A stretch of DNA of 43,689 nt. Origin: Saprospiraceae bacterium (GTDB lineage: Bacteria > Bacteroidota > Bacteroidia > Chitinophagales > Saprospiraceae). Location of the stretch: NCBI GenBank assembly GCA_020629965.1, contig JAHDCG010000002.1, positions 103,777-147,465 on the forward strand. Reading direction: 5' to 3'. A program made the translations under genes and the position numbers. The notes beneath the pieces were generated by a model, which searched no databases, was not told where the DNA came from, and saw only the letters and a program-made list of their open reading frames with translations. Below are positions 16,529 through 24,575 of this stretch, piece after piece. Position 1 is the stretch's first letter. Each line of letters starts with the position of its first letter.

Positions 16529-17832
16529 CAATTTTTTCCCTTCCTCTGTTTCGGGCGAATAATCAGGCGCAGGCTTTGGTCGTAAGTCAGATAATTAACA
16601 ATCCAATTGAAGAAAACGATGAATCTGTTGCGGAAACCGACCAAGCTAAAAAGGTGGACAAACAGCCAGACCAGCCAGGCGAATGCGCCTTTAAATTTCC
16701 AACCGGGCAAATCGACCACGGCTTTATTTCTGCCGACGGTTGCCATGCTGCCTTTATCCGAATACGCAAATTTTTCGCGTAGTTTTCCTTTCGATTGGCG
16801 GTCGAAATTTTTGGCAAGAAACCGACCCATCTGTATCGCAACCTGCGCAACCTGCGGGTGTCCGTACGGATATTCGTCCGATTTTAAAACCGCTACGTCA
16901 CCGACCGCAAAAATGCGATGCACGCCTTCCACTTCCAAATAGTCATTGACCGCCAGGCGGTTGCCGCGTTGAATGCAGCTTTCGGGCAGACCTTTGATTT
17001 TATTACCGACAATGCCCGCCGCCCATATCATTTTGTGGGTCGGAATGGTTTGTCCGCCTTTGATATAGACTTTTTCGCCGTCGTAATCTTCCACGCGGGT
17101 ATTGAGTTGCACTTTTACCCCGAGTTCGGTCAGGTAGTCGAGTGCGCCCTGCGAGGCGTTTTCCGACATGCCCGCCAACAAGCTGTCACCGCCCTGCAAG
17201 AGATGGATTTCTATTTCGGAAACGTTCAATTCCGGATAATCTTTCGGAATGACGTGCATTTTCATTTCCGCCAAAGACCCGCAAACTTCCACACCCGTCG
17301 GACCGCCGCCGACGACGACAATGTCCAAGAGTTTTTGTCTTTCGTCATAATCGGGCGTAATGAGCGCCTTTTCGTAATCGGATAAAATCTCGTTGCGCAG
17401 ATACAAAGCCTCGCCCACGGATTTCATGGAAATGGATTTTTTTGCAATACTTTCGTTACCGAAAAAATTGGTGTACGCACCGATTGCCAAGACCAAATAA
17501 TCATAGTTCAAATAACCGATATCGGTAAAAATCTGCTGCTTTTCCGTATCGACCCTATCGACTTCCGTCACCCGAATGTGGATGTGCTTGTTGCGTTGAA
17601 ACATTTTGCGCAGCGGAAAAACAATGCTCGACGGCTCCAATCCCGCCATTGCCACCTGATAAAAAAGCGGCTGAAACTGGTGGTAATTATTCTTGTCCAA
17701 CAGCACTACCTGATACTTGCTTTTTGCCAATCGCTTTGCCAGTTCCAAGCCCGCAAAACCCGCCCCGATAATGACGATGCGCTCGCGGTCGGTCTCGGGA
17801 ACATTAAATTTAGTTTGTATTTTTTCAGACAT
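16528..17832 (-). CDS. ndh: Type II NADH dehydrogenase (NDH-2 family)
   Basis: A 434-residue membrane-associated flavoprotein that would pass electrons from NADH to quinone without pumping protons. It has the FAD motif IIGAGFAGLELA at residue 21 and a second Rossmann motif VVVGGGPTGVEVCG near 173. The quinone-side motif AVGDVAVL and the family signature HPQVAQVAIQMG follow. The C-terminal third contains a hydrophobic stretch (FAWLVWLFVHLFSLVGF) and a basic tail, consistent with membrane anchoring. No complex I genes are in the window. A related amine-oxidase or ferredoxin reductase is unlikely given these motifs. Confidence 0.92.
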   Translation of the reverse strand: MSEKIQTKFNVPETDRERIVIIGAGFAGLELAKRLAKSKYQVVLLDKNNYHQFQPLFYQVAMAGLEPSSIVFPLRKMFQRNKHIHIRVTEVDRVDTEKQQIFTDIGYLNYDYLVLAIGAYTNFFGNESIAKKSISMKSVGEALYLRNEILSDYEKALITPDYDERQKLLDIVVVGGGPTGVEVCGSLAEMKMHVIPKDYPELNVSEIEIHLLQGGDSLLAGMSENASQGALDYLTELGVKVQLNTRVEDYDGEKVYIKGGQTIPTHKMIWAAGIVGNKIKGLPESCIQRGNRLAVNDYLEVEGVHRIFAVGDVAVLKSDEYPYGHPQVAQVAIQMGRFLAKNFDRQSKGKLREKFAYSDKGSMATVGRNKAVVDLPGWKFKGAFAWLVWLFVHLFSLVGFRNRFIVFFNWIVNYLTYDQSLRLIIRPKQRKGKN

Positions 17833-17835
17833 AGA

Positions 17836-17870
17836 GTTGGTTGATGAATGGTGGTTGATAGTTGATGGAT
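17836..17870. repeat. Heptamer array GTTGNNN at the ndh start
   Basis: Units GTTG, GTTGATG, AATGGTG, GTTGATA and GTTGATG. It begins four bases upstream of the ndh start codon, occupying the place of a ribosome binding site. Confidence 0.8.
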
Positions 17871-17955
17871 GCGCGTGTTTTTCAGCACTGTCTTGTTACA
17901 TGATAAACACACGGATACCTGTTCGGTTAGATATGATGTTGTCTTTTCTGAAAAT

Positions 17956-17992
17956 AAAAAAGTCTCTTCACACCGAGCGAAGAGACTTTTTT
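17956..17992 (-). terminator. Strong bidirectional terminator after the DUF5723 gene
   Basis: AAAAAAGTCTCTTC (17956-17969) is exactly complementary to 17979-17992, with a nine-base loop. It lies about 65 bases past the DUF5723 stop on the minus strand. Confidence 0.9.
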
Positions 17993-18024
17993 GAGGAAAT
18001 ATACAGTAAGTAAAAGCGTAGTTC

Positions 18025-18059
18025 CCGTCCACCGTCCACCATCCACCGTTCACCGTCTA
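18025..18059. repeat. Heptamer array CCGTCCA x5 overlapping a stop codon
   Basis: Units CCGTCCA, CCGTCCA, CCATCCA, CCGTTCA and CCGTCTA. The last three bases, CTA, are the TAG stop of the DUF5723 gene on the minus strand. Confidence 0.88.
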
Positions 18060-19358
18060 TAAAACCACATTTAAGCCCAAACGAAAGTTGACAATTTCGC
18101 CGTCTTTTTGCGAAATCAAACCCGCCACATTTTCCGTCAATGCGTAAAACTGCACGGGGCCGAGTTTGACCATACCGTTGAGACCGACGTTGGTAAATTT
18201 ATCGTTGATAATCGAATAAGTCGCGCCCGCCGTTGCGATTTTTCCGAGCTTCATTTGACCGCTCAAAGTCACCGCCGTAAAAGGATTTAAGTCCTCGAAG
18301 CGACCGTAGTACAAGGCACCGACCGTCAGTTTTTCCGTCAAATCGTAACGTGCGCTGACGTAAGCCTGCGAGGCCAAATCGGTGGTGTAAGACGCATCGT
18401 TTTCTTCGACGACAAAGATGGCTTCCAAAGTATCGAGTGCGCCGGCGAAGTCGATTTCTTCGCCCGTCAGTGCGCCCGAAATATCCAAGCCGTCGTAGGT
18501 GAAAGTGCCGCGTGTGGAATAAGTATTCGCGTTTTCTTTCCAAGTGATGCTGCCGAGGTCTAAGACGCTCGCCGAGAGTTGCAGTTTGCCGAGGTTGACT
18601 TCCGCGCCGAGGTCGAAAGCCACGCCGGTATTGCCGCCGAATTGAATGTCTTCGCCTGCGGGCGCATATTCAAATTCGTAGTCACCGAAATTTTCAAACT
18701 GCAAAATACCCGCACTCGCCAACTCGTAATCGGCATTGACGGTCAGTTGATAAATGTCCGGGTCGGTATAAATCGAAGCCTGCTGCCTGTCGGGATTCGT
18801 GACGGCACTGCCCGCCCCGACGAGGTATTTGAAGCGACCGCCGACGTTGAATTTTTCGGTTTGATACGCCAAGCCGAGTGCAAATTCATTGTAAGTTTTA
18901 AAATCGACGCGGCTGCCGATTTCCACCGTTTGGTCGATAAATTGCGCATTGCCCTGAAAGGCAACCTGCGCAAAGGTTTTCGGGTATTCGTACACCGCAT
19001 CGAACCGCAGAGCGTGGCTGAGGCTGACGCCGAATTTTCCGAGATTGACACCCACATTTATCGTCTCCAAAGAAAAGTATTGGCGCAATTTATTTCGCGT
19101 ATCCATGCTCGCAATTGCGGCGTCGATGTCCAAGACATTCTCGCCGTTTTCTTCCCGAATGACATCGCTCAAATTGAAGCCTTCGACGACGGAATTATTG
19201 TAAAAAGAAGCGATACCAATGCTTACTTTTTCCTCGGAAAAATGCGCGGGATTGGTGCGGTTTTGCTGCCACACATCCATAAAGTGCAGCGCGAGATTTT
19301 GCTGGGCAAAAAGGTTGCCGCCGCAAAATAAGGTCAGAATAAAAAGGAAATTTTTCAT
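18057..19358 (-). CDS. DUF5723-family outer-membrane beta-barrel-like protein
   Basis: A 433-residue exported protein with a signal peptide ending LFAQ. The body is a long series of alternating amphipathic strands, for example FGVSLSHALRFDAV, FNVGGRFKYLVGAG and LTVGALYYGRFED. It closes on FRLGLNVVL, the aromatic/hydrophobic ending expected of an outer-membrane barrel. The early NRTNPAHF segment is typical of the DUF5723/PorP-SprF-like group. It may act as a surface anchor, but there is no adjacent long adhesin gene to support a SprF role. The next gene upstream on the strand, a lipoprotein, could be its partner; the 140-base gap contains a palindrome and an octamer array. Confidence 0.75.
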   Translation of the reverse strand: MKNFLFILTLFCGGNLFAQQNLALHFMDVWQQNRTNPAHFSEEKVSIGIASFYNNSVVEGFNLSDVIREENGENVLDIDAAIASMDTRNKLRQYFSLETINVGVNLGKFGVSLSHALRFDAVYEYPKTFAQVAFQGNAQFIDQTVEIGSRVDFKTYNEFALGLAYQTEKFNVGGRFKYLVGAGSAVTNPDRQQASIYTDPDIYQLTVNADYELASAGILQFENFGDYEFEYAPAGEDIQFGGNTGVAFDLGAEVNLGKLQLSASVLDLGSITWKENANTYSTRGTFTYDGLDISGALTGEEIDFAGALDTLEAIFVVEENDASYTTDLASQAYVSARYDLTEKLTVGALYYGRFEDLNPFTAVTLSGQMKLGKIATAGATYSIINDKFTNVGLNGMVKLGPVQFYALTENVAGLISQKDGEIVNFRLGLNVVL

Positions 19359-19415
19359 TTATTTTTTTGATAGCGATTGACGAAAGCAGGTTTTGGAGGG
19401 TGTTCAAGAGTTTAG

Positions 19416-19433
19416 TTCCGATAGCTATCGGAA
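19416..19433. repeat. Perfect 18-base palindrome TTCCGATAGCTATCGGAA
   Basis: Self-complementary along its whole length, flanked by A/T-rich bases. It lies in the gap between the lipoprotein stop and the DUF5723 start, so it could be an operator or a dispersed palindrome. Confidence 0.7.
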
Positions 19434-19463
19434 TTAGTCGTTTAGGGCAAACCTGAGGGTTTT

Positions 19464-19495
19464 TAAACGTCTAAACCCCTAAACTTCTAAGCAAC
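19464..19495. repeat. Octamer array TAAACNNC x4
   Basis: Units TAAACGTC, TAAACCCC, TAAACTTC and TAAGCAAC in a strict 8-base phase. It ends six bases before the stop of the lipoprotein gene. Confidence 0.8.
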
Positions 19496-19501
19496 AAAAA
19501 A

Positions 19502-21055
19502 TCAGTTGCGTCGCAATTTCATTCCCATCCGTATCTGTACCTCTTGGTCGGCTAAGACTCGGACGGGTATGCTGCCGTCGTCGGTAGTGGAAAAGAAAGT
19601 CGTGACGAGCACTTTGTTCGCCTCGTCGGCAATGGCGCGGAAACGGTCGGCATCGACGGGCACCAAAAATTCTTCTTCGCGCGAGCCGACGGAAATGCCG
19701 TCGTCATCGACGGCGGGCGAGGCTATCAGCGTGGTGGCGTCGGTGAAGAGCGAGTCGATAACTCGATTGTTTTCGCCGGCAAAATAAATTTGCATGGTCA
19801 TGTCGAGCGGTAATTCATTTTCACTGACAATTTTAAATTCCGCGCTTGCCACGTCGTCGTAACCCGCAAAATCGAGGGCAAAAGTATCGGTCGCGCCGAA
19901 ATTATTTGCCGTGCCGAAGATTGGCAAATCCGCTTTAACCTTCACGGCGTATTCGCTTTCGCAGGAAATAAAACCGCGCAAATCCGTGTCTTGATTTGGA
20001 TTGGGCAAAGCATCTACGTCATAGCGAATGATGCGCGGACCGCTGCCGAGGATTTCGTCGATGTTGGAATTATCGCGGTTGAAAATGTAGGTTGTGGTCT
20101 TCGTTTCGCCGACCTCGTCGAGGGTCGGGTAGGCAAAATTGATGCGCAAATCTTCACCGAGTTCATCGCTTTGCAGCGGCAGGGTATCGCCGTTAATGGT
20201 GATGACTTCAAAGTATTCGGAAGTGGAAGCGACCGGCAGACCGAAAGAATTTTCGATGGTCATGGTGATGGTCGGGTCTTGAAAATAGACGTCGCCGCGA
20301 ATAAAATCATCGAAAAAGTCAATGACAATCTCACCGGGCGTACTGTCGAAAACCTCCTCGCCGAGGTAGCCTTCGAGGTAGTCGAAACGCAGGTCTTCGT
20401 TGATGGTAAAAATTAAATTACGATTGTCGGTATTAAATTGTACATCGTTGCCGTCGGCGTCGGTGGCCGTATAGAGAATGCGCAAAGTACCGTCCTCTTC
20501 GGGGTTAATGACTGCGCCGGCGAGGTCTTCGGGCATTTCAAGATTGCCGTATTGTAAACCCTGCGAAGTCTCGGCGGACACATTAAAGACAATCGGTTCG
20601 CCGTCTTTAAGGATGTTGGGAAAAGTCAGCGTCAGATCGATATCATCGCCCGGCAGGATGTTGAACGCATAGATTAAACCGCCGGATTTAAGGCGAATAA
20701 AGTCGAACTCGTACTCTTCGGGAATAGAAAAAGGCACCTCGAATTCATTGTCCAAAATCGGCACCGGCACACCGAGGGGCAAGACGTCGTTGATGGCAGC
20801 GGTGATAATTTCGGAGGTTTCGCGCAGCACTTCGCCTTCGTAAGTAAGGCGAATGCCGCCGTCGGGTTCGATGGTAATTTCGGCGAGCTCACCGAAGTTA
20901 TCCAAAAGTTTTTGCAGCGTAAAATCGGCGGTAAAGAGCGGGATGGCAAATTCGCCGTCGGCACCGACGACTTCGATACCGTCGAGGTCGTCGATATTTT
21001 TACAGCCGACTACGGTCAGCAAAGCGGCGAGGACAGCGAGCAGAAATAATCTCAT
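19502..21055 (-). CDS. Large lipoprotein of unknown function
   Basis: The start is placed at 21055 (MRLFLLAVLAALLTVVGC), which gives a clean lipoprotein signal with lipobox VVGC and a 517-residue protein. Starting at 21091 would add 12 polar residues before the signal. The mature part is acidic and strand-rich. It begins with a segment on a hydrophobic IPLFTADFTLQKLL helix and repeats short motifs such as PLDMTMQIYF and PVRVLADQEVQIRMG at its end. I recognise no catalytic motif. The composition suggests a beta-sandwich lipoprotein on the periplasmic or outer face of the outer membrane. It lies upstream of, and on the same strand as, the DUF5723 barrel gene. Confidence 0.75.
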   Translation of the reverse strand: MRLFLLAVLAALLTVVGCKNIDDLDGIEVVGADGEFAIPLFTADFTLQKLLDNFGELAEITIEPDGGIRLTYEGEVLRETSEIITAAINDVLPLGVPVPILDNEFEVPFSIPEEYEFDFIRLKSGGLIYAFNILPGDDIDLTLTFPNILKDGEPIVFNVSAETSQGLQYGNLEMPEDLAGAVINPEEDGTLRILYTATDADGNDVQFNTDNRNLIFTINEDLRFDYLEGYLGEEVFDSTPGEIVIDFFDDFIRGDVYFQDPTITMTIENSFGLPVASTSEYFEVITINGDTLPLQSDELGEDLRINFAYPTLDEVGETKTTTYIFNRDNSNIDEILGSGPRIIRYDVDALPNPNQDTDLRGFISCESEYAVKVKADLPIFGTANNFGATDTFALDFAGYDDVASAEFKIVSENELPLDMTMQIYFAGENNRVIDSLFTDATTLIASPAVDDDGISVGSREEEFLVPVDADRFRAIADEANKVLVTTFFSTTDDGSIPVRVLADQEVQIRMGMKLRRN

Positions 21056-21466
21056 ATTTTTATTTTGTTGGTGAGCGGAGAATTTAGACAATAGATTTTA
21101 GACGTTAGACTCCCGTTTTGACTTGTTCTCTTTTATGATTTGATGTTATCGGTAATTTCCGGCAGTAGAAACATCTATTGAACATCCCGAAAAACGAGTG
21201 CAAAAGTAGGCATTTTCCGTACCACAGTCAGGTGTGCATTCGCGGATTTGTTTGTCTGTAAGACAATAACGCAGTCGCTTTCCCTTACGTGTCGAAAAAT
21301 TATGTCTCATTTTGTCAAACGGCTGTCAAAGGGGGCAGACCGGCGGTGCGGACTTTATTATCTTTGCGGCAGAATCAACCCGGAGGCGGGTTTTTCTGTT
21401 GTAAGAGTAGAAATGCGTGACGATTCCACAGTTTTGTCGTGCTTACGAGAATTATTAAAATTACAG
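21056..21466. other. Divergent intergenic region with a leader hairpin
   Basis: A 411-base gap between a minus- and a plus-strand gene. TATCTTTG at 21359-21366 matches the -7 box, though I see no good TTG partner. Downstream AACCCG (21377-21382) and CGGGTT (21387-21392) form a tight hairpin followed by TTTC, which could attenuate the gene at 21467. A longer open frame starting at 21248 crosses all this and looks incidental. Confidence 0.4.
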
Positions 21467-21679
21467 ATGATGAATGAATTTTGGGTCATGTTCGGTTTGA
21501 TATTAGGCGTTTTTGTGGTGGCTTTTGCCATGATAAATATCCGTCATATTTTTACGGGGAATGAATTTCGCGGAACTTGCGCGCAGGTGAATGCGAAGTT
21601 GAAAAACGAAATCGGGGAGTGTACCGTGTGCGGTCGCAAGCCGGAAGAGGAATGTAAAATGCCGGAAGTGGCGAAGTAG
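21467..21679 (+). CDS. Small membrane protein with four cysteines (NqrM-like)
   Basis: A 70-residue protein starting MMNEFWVMFGL. It has one hydrophobic segment (~4-24) followed by a short cytoplasmic-type tail with four Cys in the order FRGTC, GEC, CTVC and EEC (spacing CX13C, CX2C, CX7C). This layout of one membrane helix plus four Cys resembles NqrM (DUF539), the iron-delivery factor for Na+-pumping NADH:quinone oxidoreductase. No nqr gene is nearby, so the link is tentative. The upstream extension to 21248 is rejected because it is Cys/Arg-rich and crosses a hairpin. A heptamer array follows seven bases after the stop. Confidence 0.65.
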   Translation: MMNEFWVMFGLILGVFVVAFAMINIRHIFTGNEFRGTCAQVNAKLKNEIGECTVCGRKPEEECKMPEVAK

Positions 21680-21685
21680 CCGGAG

Positions 21686-21706
21686 GTTGGTAGTTGATAG
21701 TATGTG
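21686..21706. repeat. Heptamer array GTTGNNN x3
   Basis: Units GTTGGTA, GTTGATA and GTATGTG. It begins seven bases after the stop codon of the small membrane protein. Confidence 0.65.
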
Positions 21707-21791
21707 AGTTCTCGATGTCGGTAAATACTTCCGATTTGGTTGTTTGTTTTCGATTTAGGATTCTATGAAGTTTTACAAAAAAGATTTAAAT

Positions 21792-21826
21792 GCCCTGACA
21801 GTTTTTAGGATTGTCGGGGCGTTTGT
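21792..21826 (+). terminator. Terminator after the small membrane protein
   Basis: GCCCTGACA (21792-21800) pairs with TGTCGGGGC (21812-21820) with one wobble, followed by GTTTGTGTTTT. Confidence 0.65.
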
Positions 21827-21840
21827 GTTTTCTAACGGTT

Positions 21841-21910
21841 AAATTCGTGTTTACTCAAAAGGTGACTTGTTGAGAGATAAATGAGTCACCCCGTGAGTAA
21901 ACACGAATTT
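21841..21910. repeat. Palindromic element P2 (16 + 7 pair stem)
   Basis: AAATTCGTGTTTACTC (21841-21856) is exactly complementary to 21895-21910. After a 4x4 internal loop GGTGACT (21861-21867) pairs with AGTCACC (21884-21890), leaving a 16-base loop. The core GTTTACTCAAAAGGTGACT recurs with one change at 14075-14093. Its right edge overlaps the first possible start codon of the next gene. Confidence 0.85.
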
Positions 21911-21935
21911 GACTTTTAACCAAAAATTTACGCAT

Positions 21936-23003
21936 TTGTCAAAGGCTAAAAAATACGACATACTGATTTTCGGAGCCGGTCTGACGGGCTTGACGCTCGC
22001 TTATCTGCTGCGCGACAGCCGGTTCAAAATCGGCATCCTCGAAGCGCGTGACCGCATCGGCGGGCGGGTGCACACGTTATACCCGGCAGGCGAGGCGGCG
22101 CAGGAGGCGGGCGCGACTTGGTTGGGCAAAAAGCATACGGCTTTGCTCGACTTATTGACGGAATTGAAATTAGAAATTTTTCCGCAATTGACGAGCGACC
22201 GTGCCGTTTACGAACCCTTCTCCACGCAACCGCCGCAGGTCGTGACATTGCCGCCGAACGACGCACCGAGTTATCGGATTAGGGGCGGTAGTTCGATACT
22301 GATAAATACTTTGTTTGAGAATTTGGAAAACGCGGAAGTGATGACCGGGCAGCGGGTCGTTTCCGTAGAAAAACGGGCGTCTGACTTTTTGGTGAAAACC
22401 GATACGGGGAGTTATACTTCTCGAAAAGTCGTCTCGACTCTGCCGCCGTATTTACTTTTGAAAACGGTTGGTTTTTCGCCCGCTTTGCCCGCAAATTTGC
22501 AGGCATCGGCGCAGCAAACGCACACGTGGATGGGGGAGTCGATAAAGGTGAGTTTGACTTACGCTGAGCCGTTTTGGCGGGCGGAAAATACGAGCGGTAC
22601 GATAGTCAGCAACGTCGGACCGGTTAGCGAAATGTACGACCACGCTGACTTTGCGGACGAAAATTTTGCGCTGAAAGGTTTTATCAACGGCGCGTATTTT
22701 TCTTTGCAAAAAGAAGAACGTTTGGCGATGATTTTACGGCAGTTGGAAAAATATTACGGCGCGGTGGTGCGAGATTATTTGACTTATAACGAGACGGTTT
22801 GGCGAAAAGAATCGTTTACTTTCGCGCCTTATGAAACGCACGTTTTACCGCACGAAAATAACGGTCATGCCTTGTACCGACAGCCGCTGTACGACGGTGA
22901 CTTTTACCTTGCGGGCGCAGAAACCGCCGCAGCTTTTCCCGGTTACATGGATGGGGCGGTGCGCAGTGCGCGACACGTTGCCGCTCAAATTTTAAAATCT
23001 TAG
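21936..23003 (+). CDS. FAD-dependent amine oxidase-like protein
   Basis: A flavoprotein of the monoamine oxidase/phytoene desaturase superfamily. The FAD motif IFGAGLTGLTLAYLL stands at the N-terminus, followed by LEARDRIGGRVHT, the family's second FAD contact. The end FYLAGAETAAAFPGYMDGAVRSA is the typical closing FAD-binding motif. At ~355 residues it is shorter than most monoamine oxidases, so the substrate domain is compact. Two TTG codons can start it: 21909, which overlaps palindrome P2, or 21936, which gives MSKAKKYDIL and is preferred because it matches the usual N-terminus. Substrate unknown. It is followed by a VOC-family gene only three bases after its stop, suggesting a two-gene operon. 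Confidence 0.85.
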   Translation: MSKAKKYDILIFGAGLTGLTLAYLLRDSRFKIGILEARDRIGGRVHTLYPAGEAAQEAGATWLGKKHTALLDLLTELKLEIFPQLTSDRAVYEPFSTQPPQVVTLPPNDAPSYRIRGGSSILINTLFENLENAEVMTGQRVVSVEKRASDFLVKTDTGSYTSRKVVSTLPPYLLLKTVGFSPALPANLQASAQQTHTWMGESIKVSLTYAEPFWRAENTSGTIVSNVGPVSEMYDHADFADENFALKGFINGAYFSLQKEERLAMILRQLEKYYGAVVRDYLTYNETVWRKESFTFAPYETHVLPHENNGHALYRQPLYDGDFYLAGAETAAAFPGYMDGAVRSARHVAAQILKS

Positions 23004-23006
23004 CGT

Positions 23007-23618
23007 GTGACCGAAAAAAGAAAAATCGACCACTTTGTGTACTGCGTTCCCGATTTGGCGAAAGCCGTTGCGGAATTTGCACAAAAAACGGGCGTCAAAC
23101 CGACTTACGGCGGCAGGCATTTACGACAAGGTACGCACAATGCTTTACTGAAAATCGGCGATAAAATGTACTTAGAATTTTTGGCAATCGACCCCGAAAA
23201 TCAAGACGTGCCGCCGCCGCGTTGGATGGGTATCGACCTGCTGACCACACCGAAAATCACGCGTTGGGCTTTGCATTCCGACGACATTGAAAGAGATAAA
23301 AAGATTTTGCCCGCCGACCTCGCCGTGACGCACGCCGCACAAAGACAAACCGCCGCCGGAGACCTGCTGCATTGGCAAATGACGCTGCCGCTGCCGAATC
23401 CGGAAGTCGAGTTGTTACCGTTTTTTATCAATTGGAAGGCCGTGCACCCGACGGATAATTTAATGCAGGAAATGCAGTTGGAAAAAGTAGAATTCGGATA
23501 TCCGAAACCCGCTGAATTTCAACAATTTGAACTTCAAGTCGAACAAGAAACTTTTCACGCGAAAGAGTCGAGGATTCGAGTGCATTTTGCGGGAGAAAAG
23601 GGGGAAATTATTTTATGA
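23007..23618 (+). CDS. VOC-family protein (glyoxalase-like)
   Basis: A 203-residue protein of the vicinal oxygen chelate superfamily, closest in pattern to the Glyoxalase_3 group. It opens IDHFVYCVPDLAKAVAEFAQKTGVKPTYGGRH, with the first metal His, then NALLKIGDKMYLEFLAIDPE with the metal-binding Glu. A second half-module follows from about residue 80. The reaction is not predictable within this family. It starts with GTG three bases after the amine-oxidase stop and is probably translationally coupled to it. It is convergent with the sterol-desaturase gene, whose stop lies only four bases beyond its own. Confidence 0.83.
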   Translation: MTEKRKIDHFVYCVPDLAKAVAEFAQKTGVKPTYGGRHLRQGTHNALLKIGDKMYLEFLAIDPENQDVPPPRWMGIDLLTTPKITRWALHSDDIERDKKILPADLAVTHAAQRQTAAGDLLHWQMTLPLPNPEVELLPFFINWKAVHPTDNLMQEMQLEKVEFGYPKPAEFQQFELQVEQETFHAKESRIRVHFAGEKGEIIL

Positions 23619-23622
23619 AAAA

Positions 23623-24438
23623 CTAATCCGTCTTAATCCGCTTATCAAAAGGCACTTTAAACTGATACAGCACATCGTCCGCCTTATCGTCACTCAGCAC
23701 ATCCAAACCGTAACGCACCTGACGCGGGTCGTCATAGACGAAAGTGCCGAATATTCTGTCCCAAAAAGAGAAAATGTTGCCGAAGTTGGTGTCTGTCCAC
23801 GGACGCTCGAAATGGTGGTGAAATTTGTGCATGTTGGGCGTGATAATCACGAAACTCAAGGCTTTATCCACGAAAACCGGCAGGTTGATATTGGCGTGTG
23901 AAAAGTAGGTAAACAGCACACTCAATACCCGATAAACGAGGTAAAAAGCAAGGGGCATTCCGCTGACGATAATCGCTCCCAAAGCAAAAACTTCACGAAT
24001 GAGATAGTCGCCGGGGTGGTGGCGTGTGCCGGTGGTGGCATCGACCTGCGTGTCGCTGTGGTGCACCATGTGAAAACGCCACATCCACGGTACGCGGTGC
24101 AGCAGGTAGTGCGCCAAGTATTGCGCGATGAAGTCCAAAAAGGCAACGGCAATCAGCAGTTCCGCCCACAGCGGGAGGTTGAGATAGTGCAAAAAACCGA
24201 TTTGGTTCGCATCCGTCCACACAAAAATACCGAGGGTCAGCAGACCGAAAATGACGTTGATAACGATGCTGGTGCTGAGGAAAATCATATTTCTGCCCGC
24301 ATGTTTCCATTTTTCGTAGTTGAGTTGAATGAGCGGAATAGCTCCTTCCAAAATCCAACTGCCGAACAGGCATATCAGAATCCAAGCGAGTTTTTCGAGA
24401 GAAGAGAGATTTTCGACAAAGGAAAGGAAAGCGTCCAT
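23623..24438 (-). CDS. Sterol desaturase/fatty acid hydroxylase family protein
   Basis: A 271-residue polytopic membrane enzyme with a non-heme di-iron site. The His clusters are all present: HYLLHR (~109), HMVHH (~122), RHHPGD and HKFHHHFERP (~204). Hydrophobic segments lie at ~14-36, ~52-75, ~85-108 and ~145-180. Members hydroxylate or desaturate sterols, carotenoids, fatty acids or sphingolipids; in this phylum lipid or carotenoid hydroxylation is common. The substrate cannot be told from the neighbours, as no carotenoid or hopanoid genes are in the window. Confidence 0.9.
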   Translation of the reverse strand: MDAFLSFVENLSSLEKLAWILICLFGSWILEGAIPLIQLNYEKWKHAGRNMIFLSTSIVINVIFGLLTLGIFVWTDANQIGFLHYLNLPLWAELLIAVAFLDFIAQYLAHYLLHRVPWMWRFHMVHHSDTQVDATTGTRHHPGDYLIREVFALGAIIVSGMPLAFYLVYRVLSVLFTYFSHANINLPVFVDKALSFVIITPNMHKFHHHFERPWTDTNFGNIFSFWDRIFGTFVYDDPRQVRYGLDVLSDDKADDVLYQFKVPFDKRIKTD

Positions 24439-24575
24439 AGCGCAGCATTATTTAATGTGACGAATAAAAGGTTGTGTAACAAAGTCGAACGGCATTTTCA
24501 CTTCAAAGGTAAGCGGAAAAGAGGAGAAAAGTTGTGAATAAAGAGTGAAATATTGCGAAAAGTATGAAAACAGGC

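Noticed and set aside
18579-19331. 250-codon plus-strand frame inside the DUF5723 gene
   Set aside because: Antisense shadow; the minus-strand protein has a signal peptide and barrel pattern.
21248-21466. Upstream extension of the small four-Cys membrane protein
   Set aside because: It crosses a TATCTTTG box and a hairpin, and its residues look non-coding; starting at 21467 places the membrane helix at the N-terminus.
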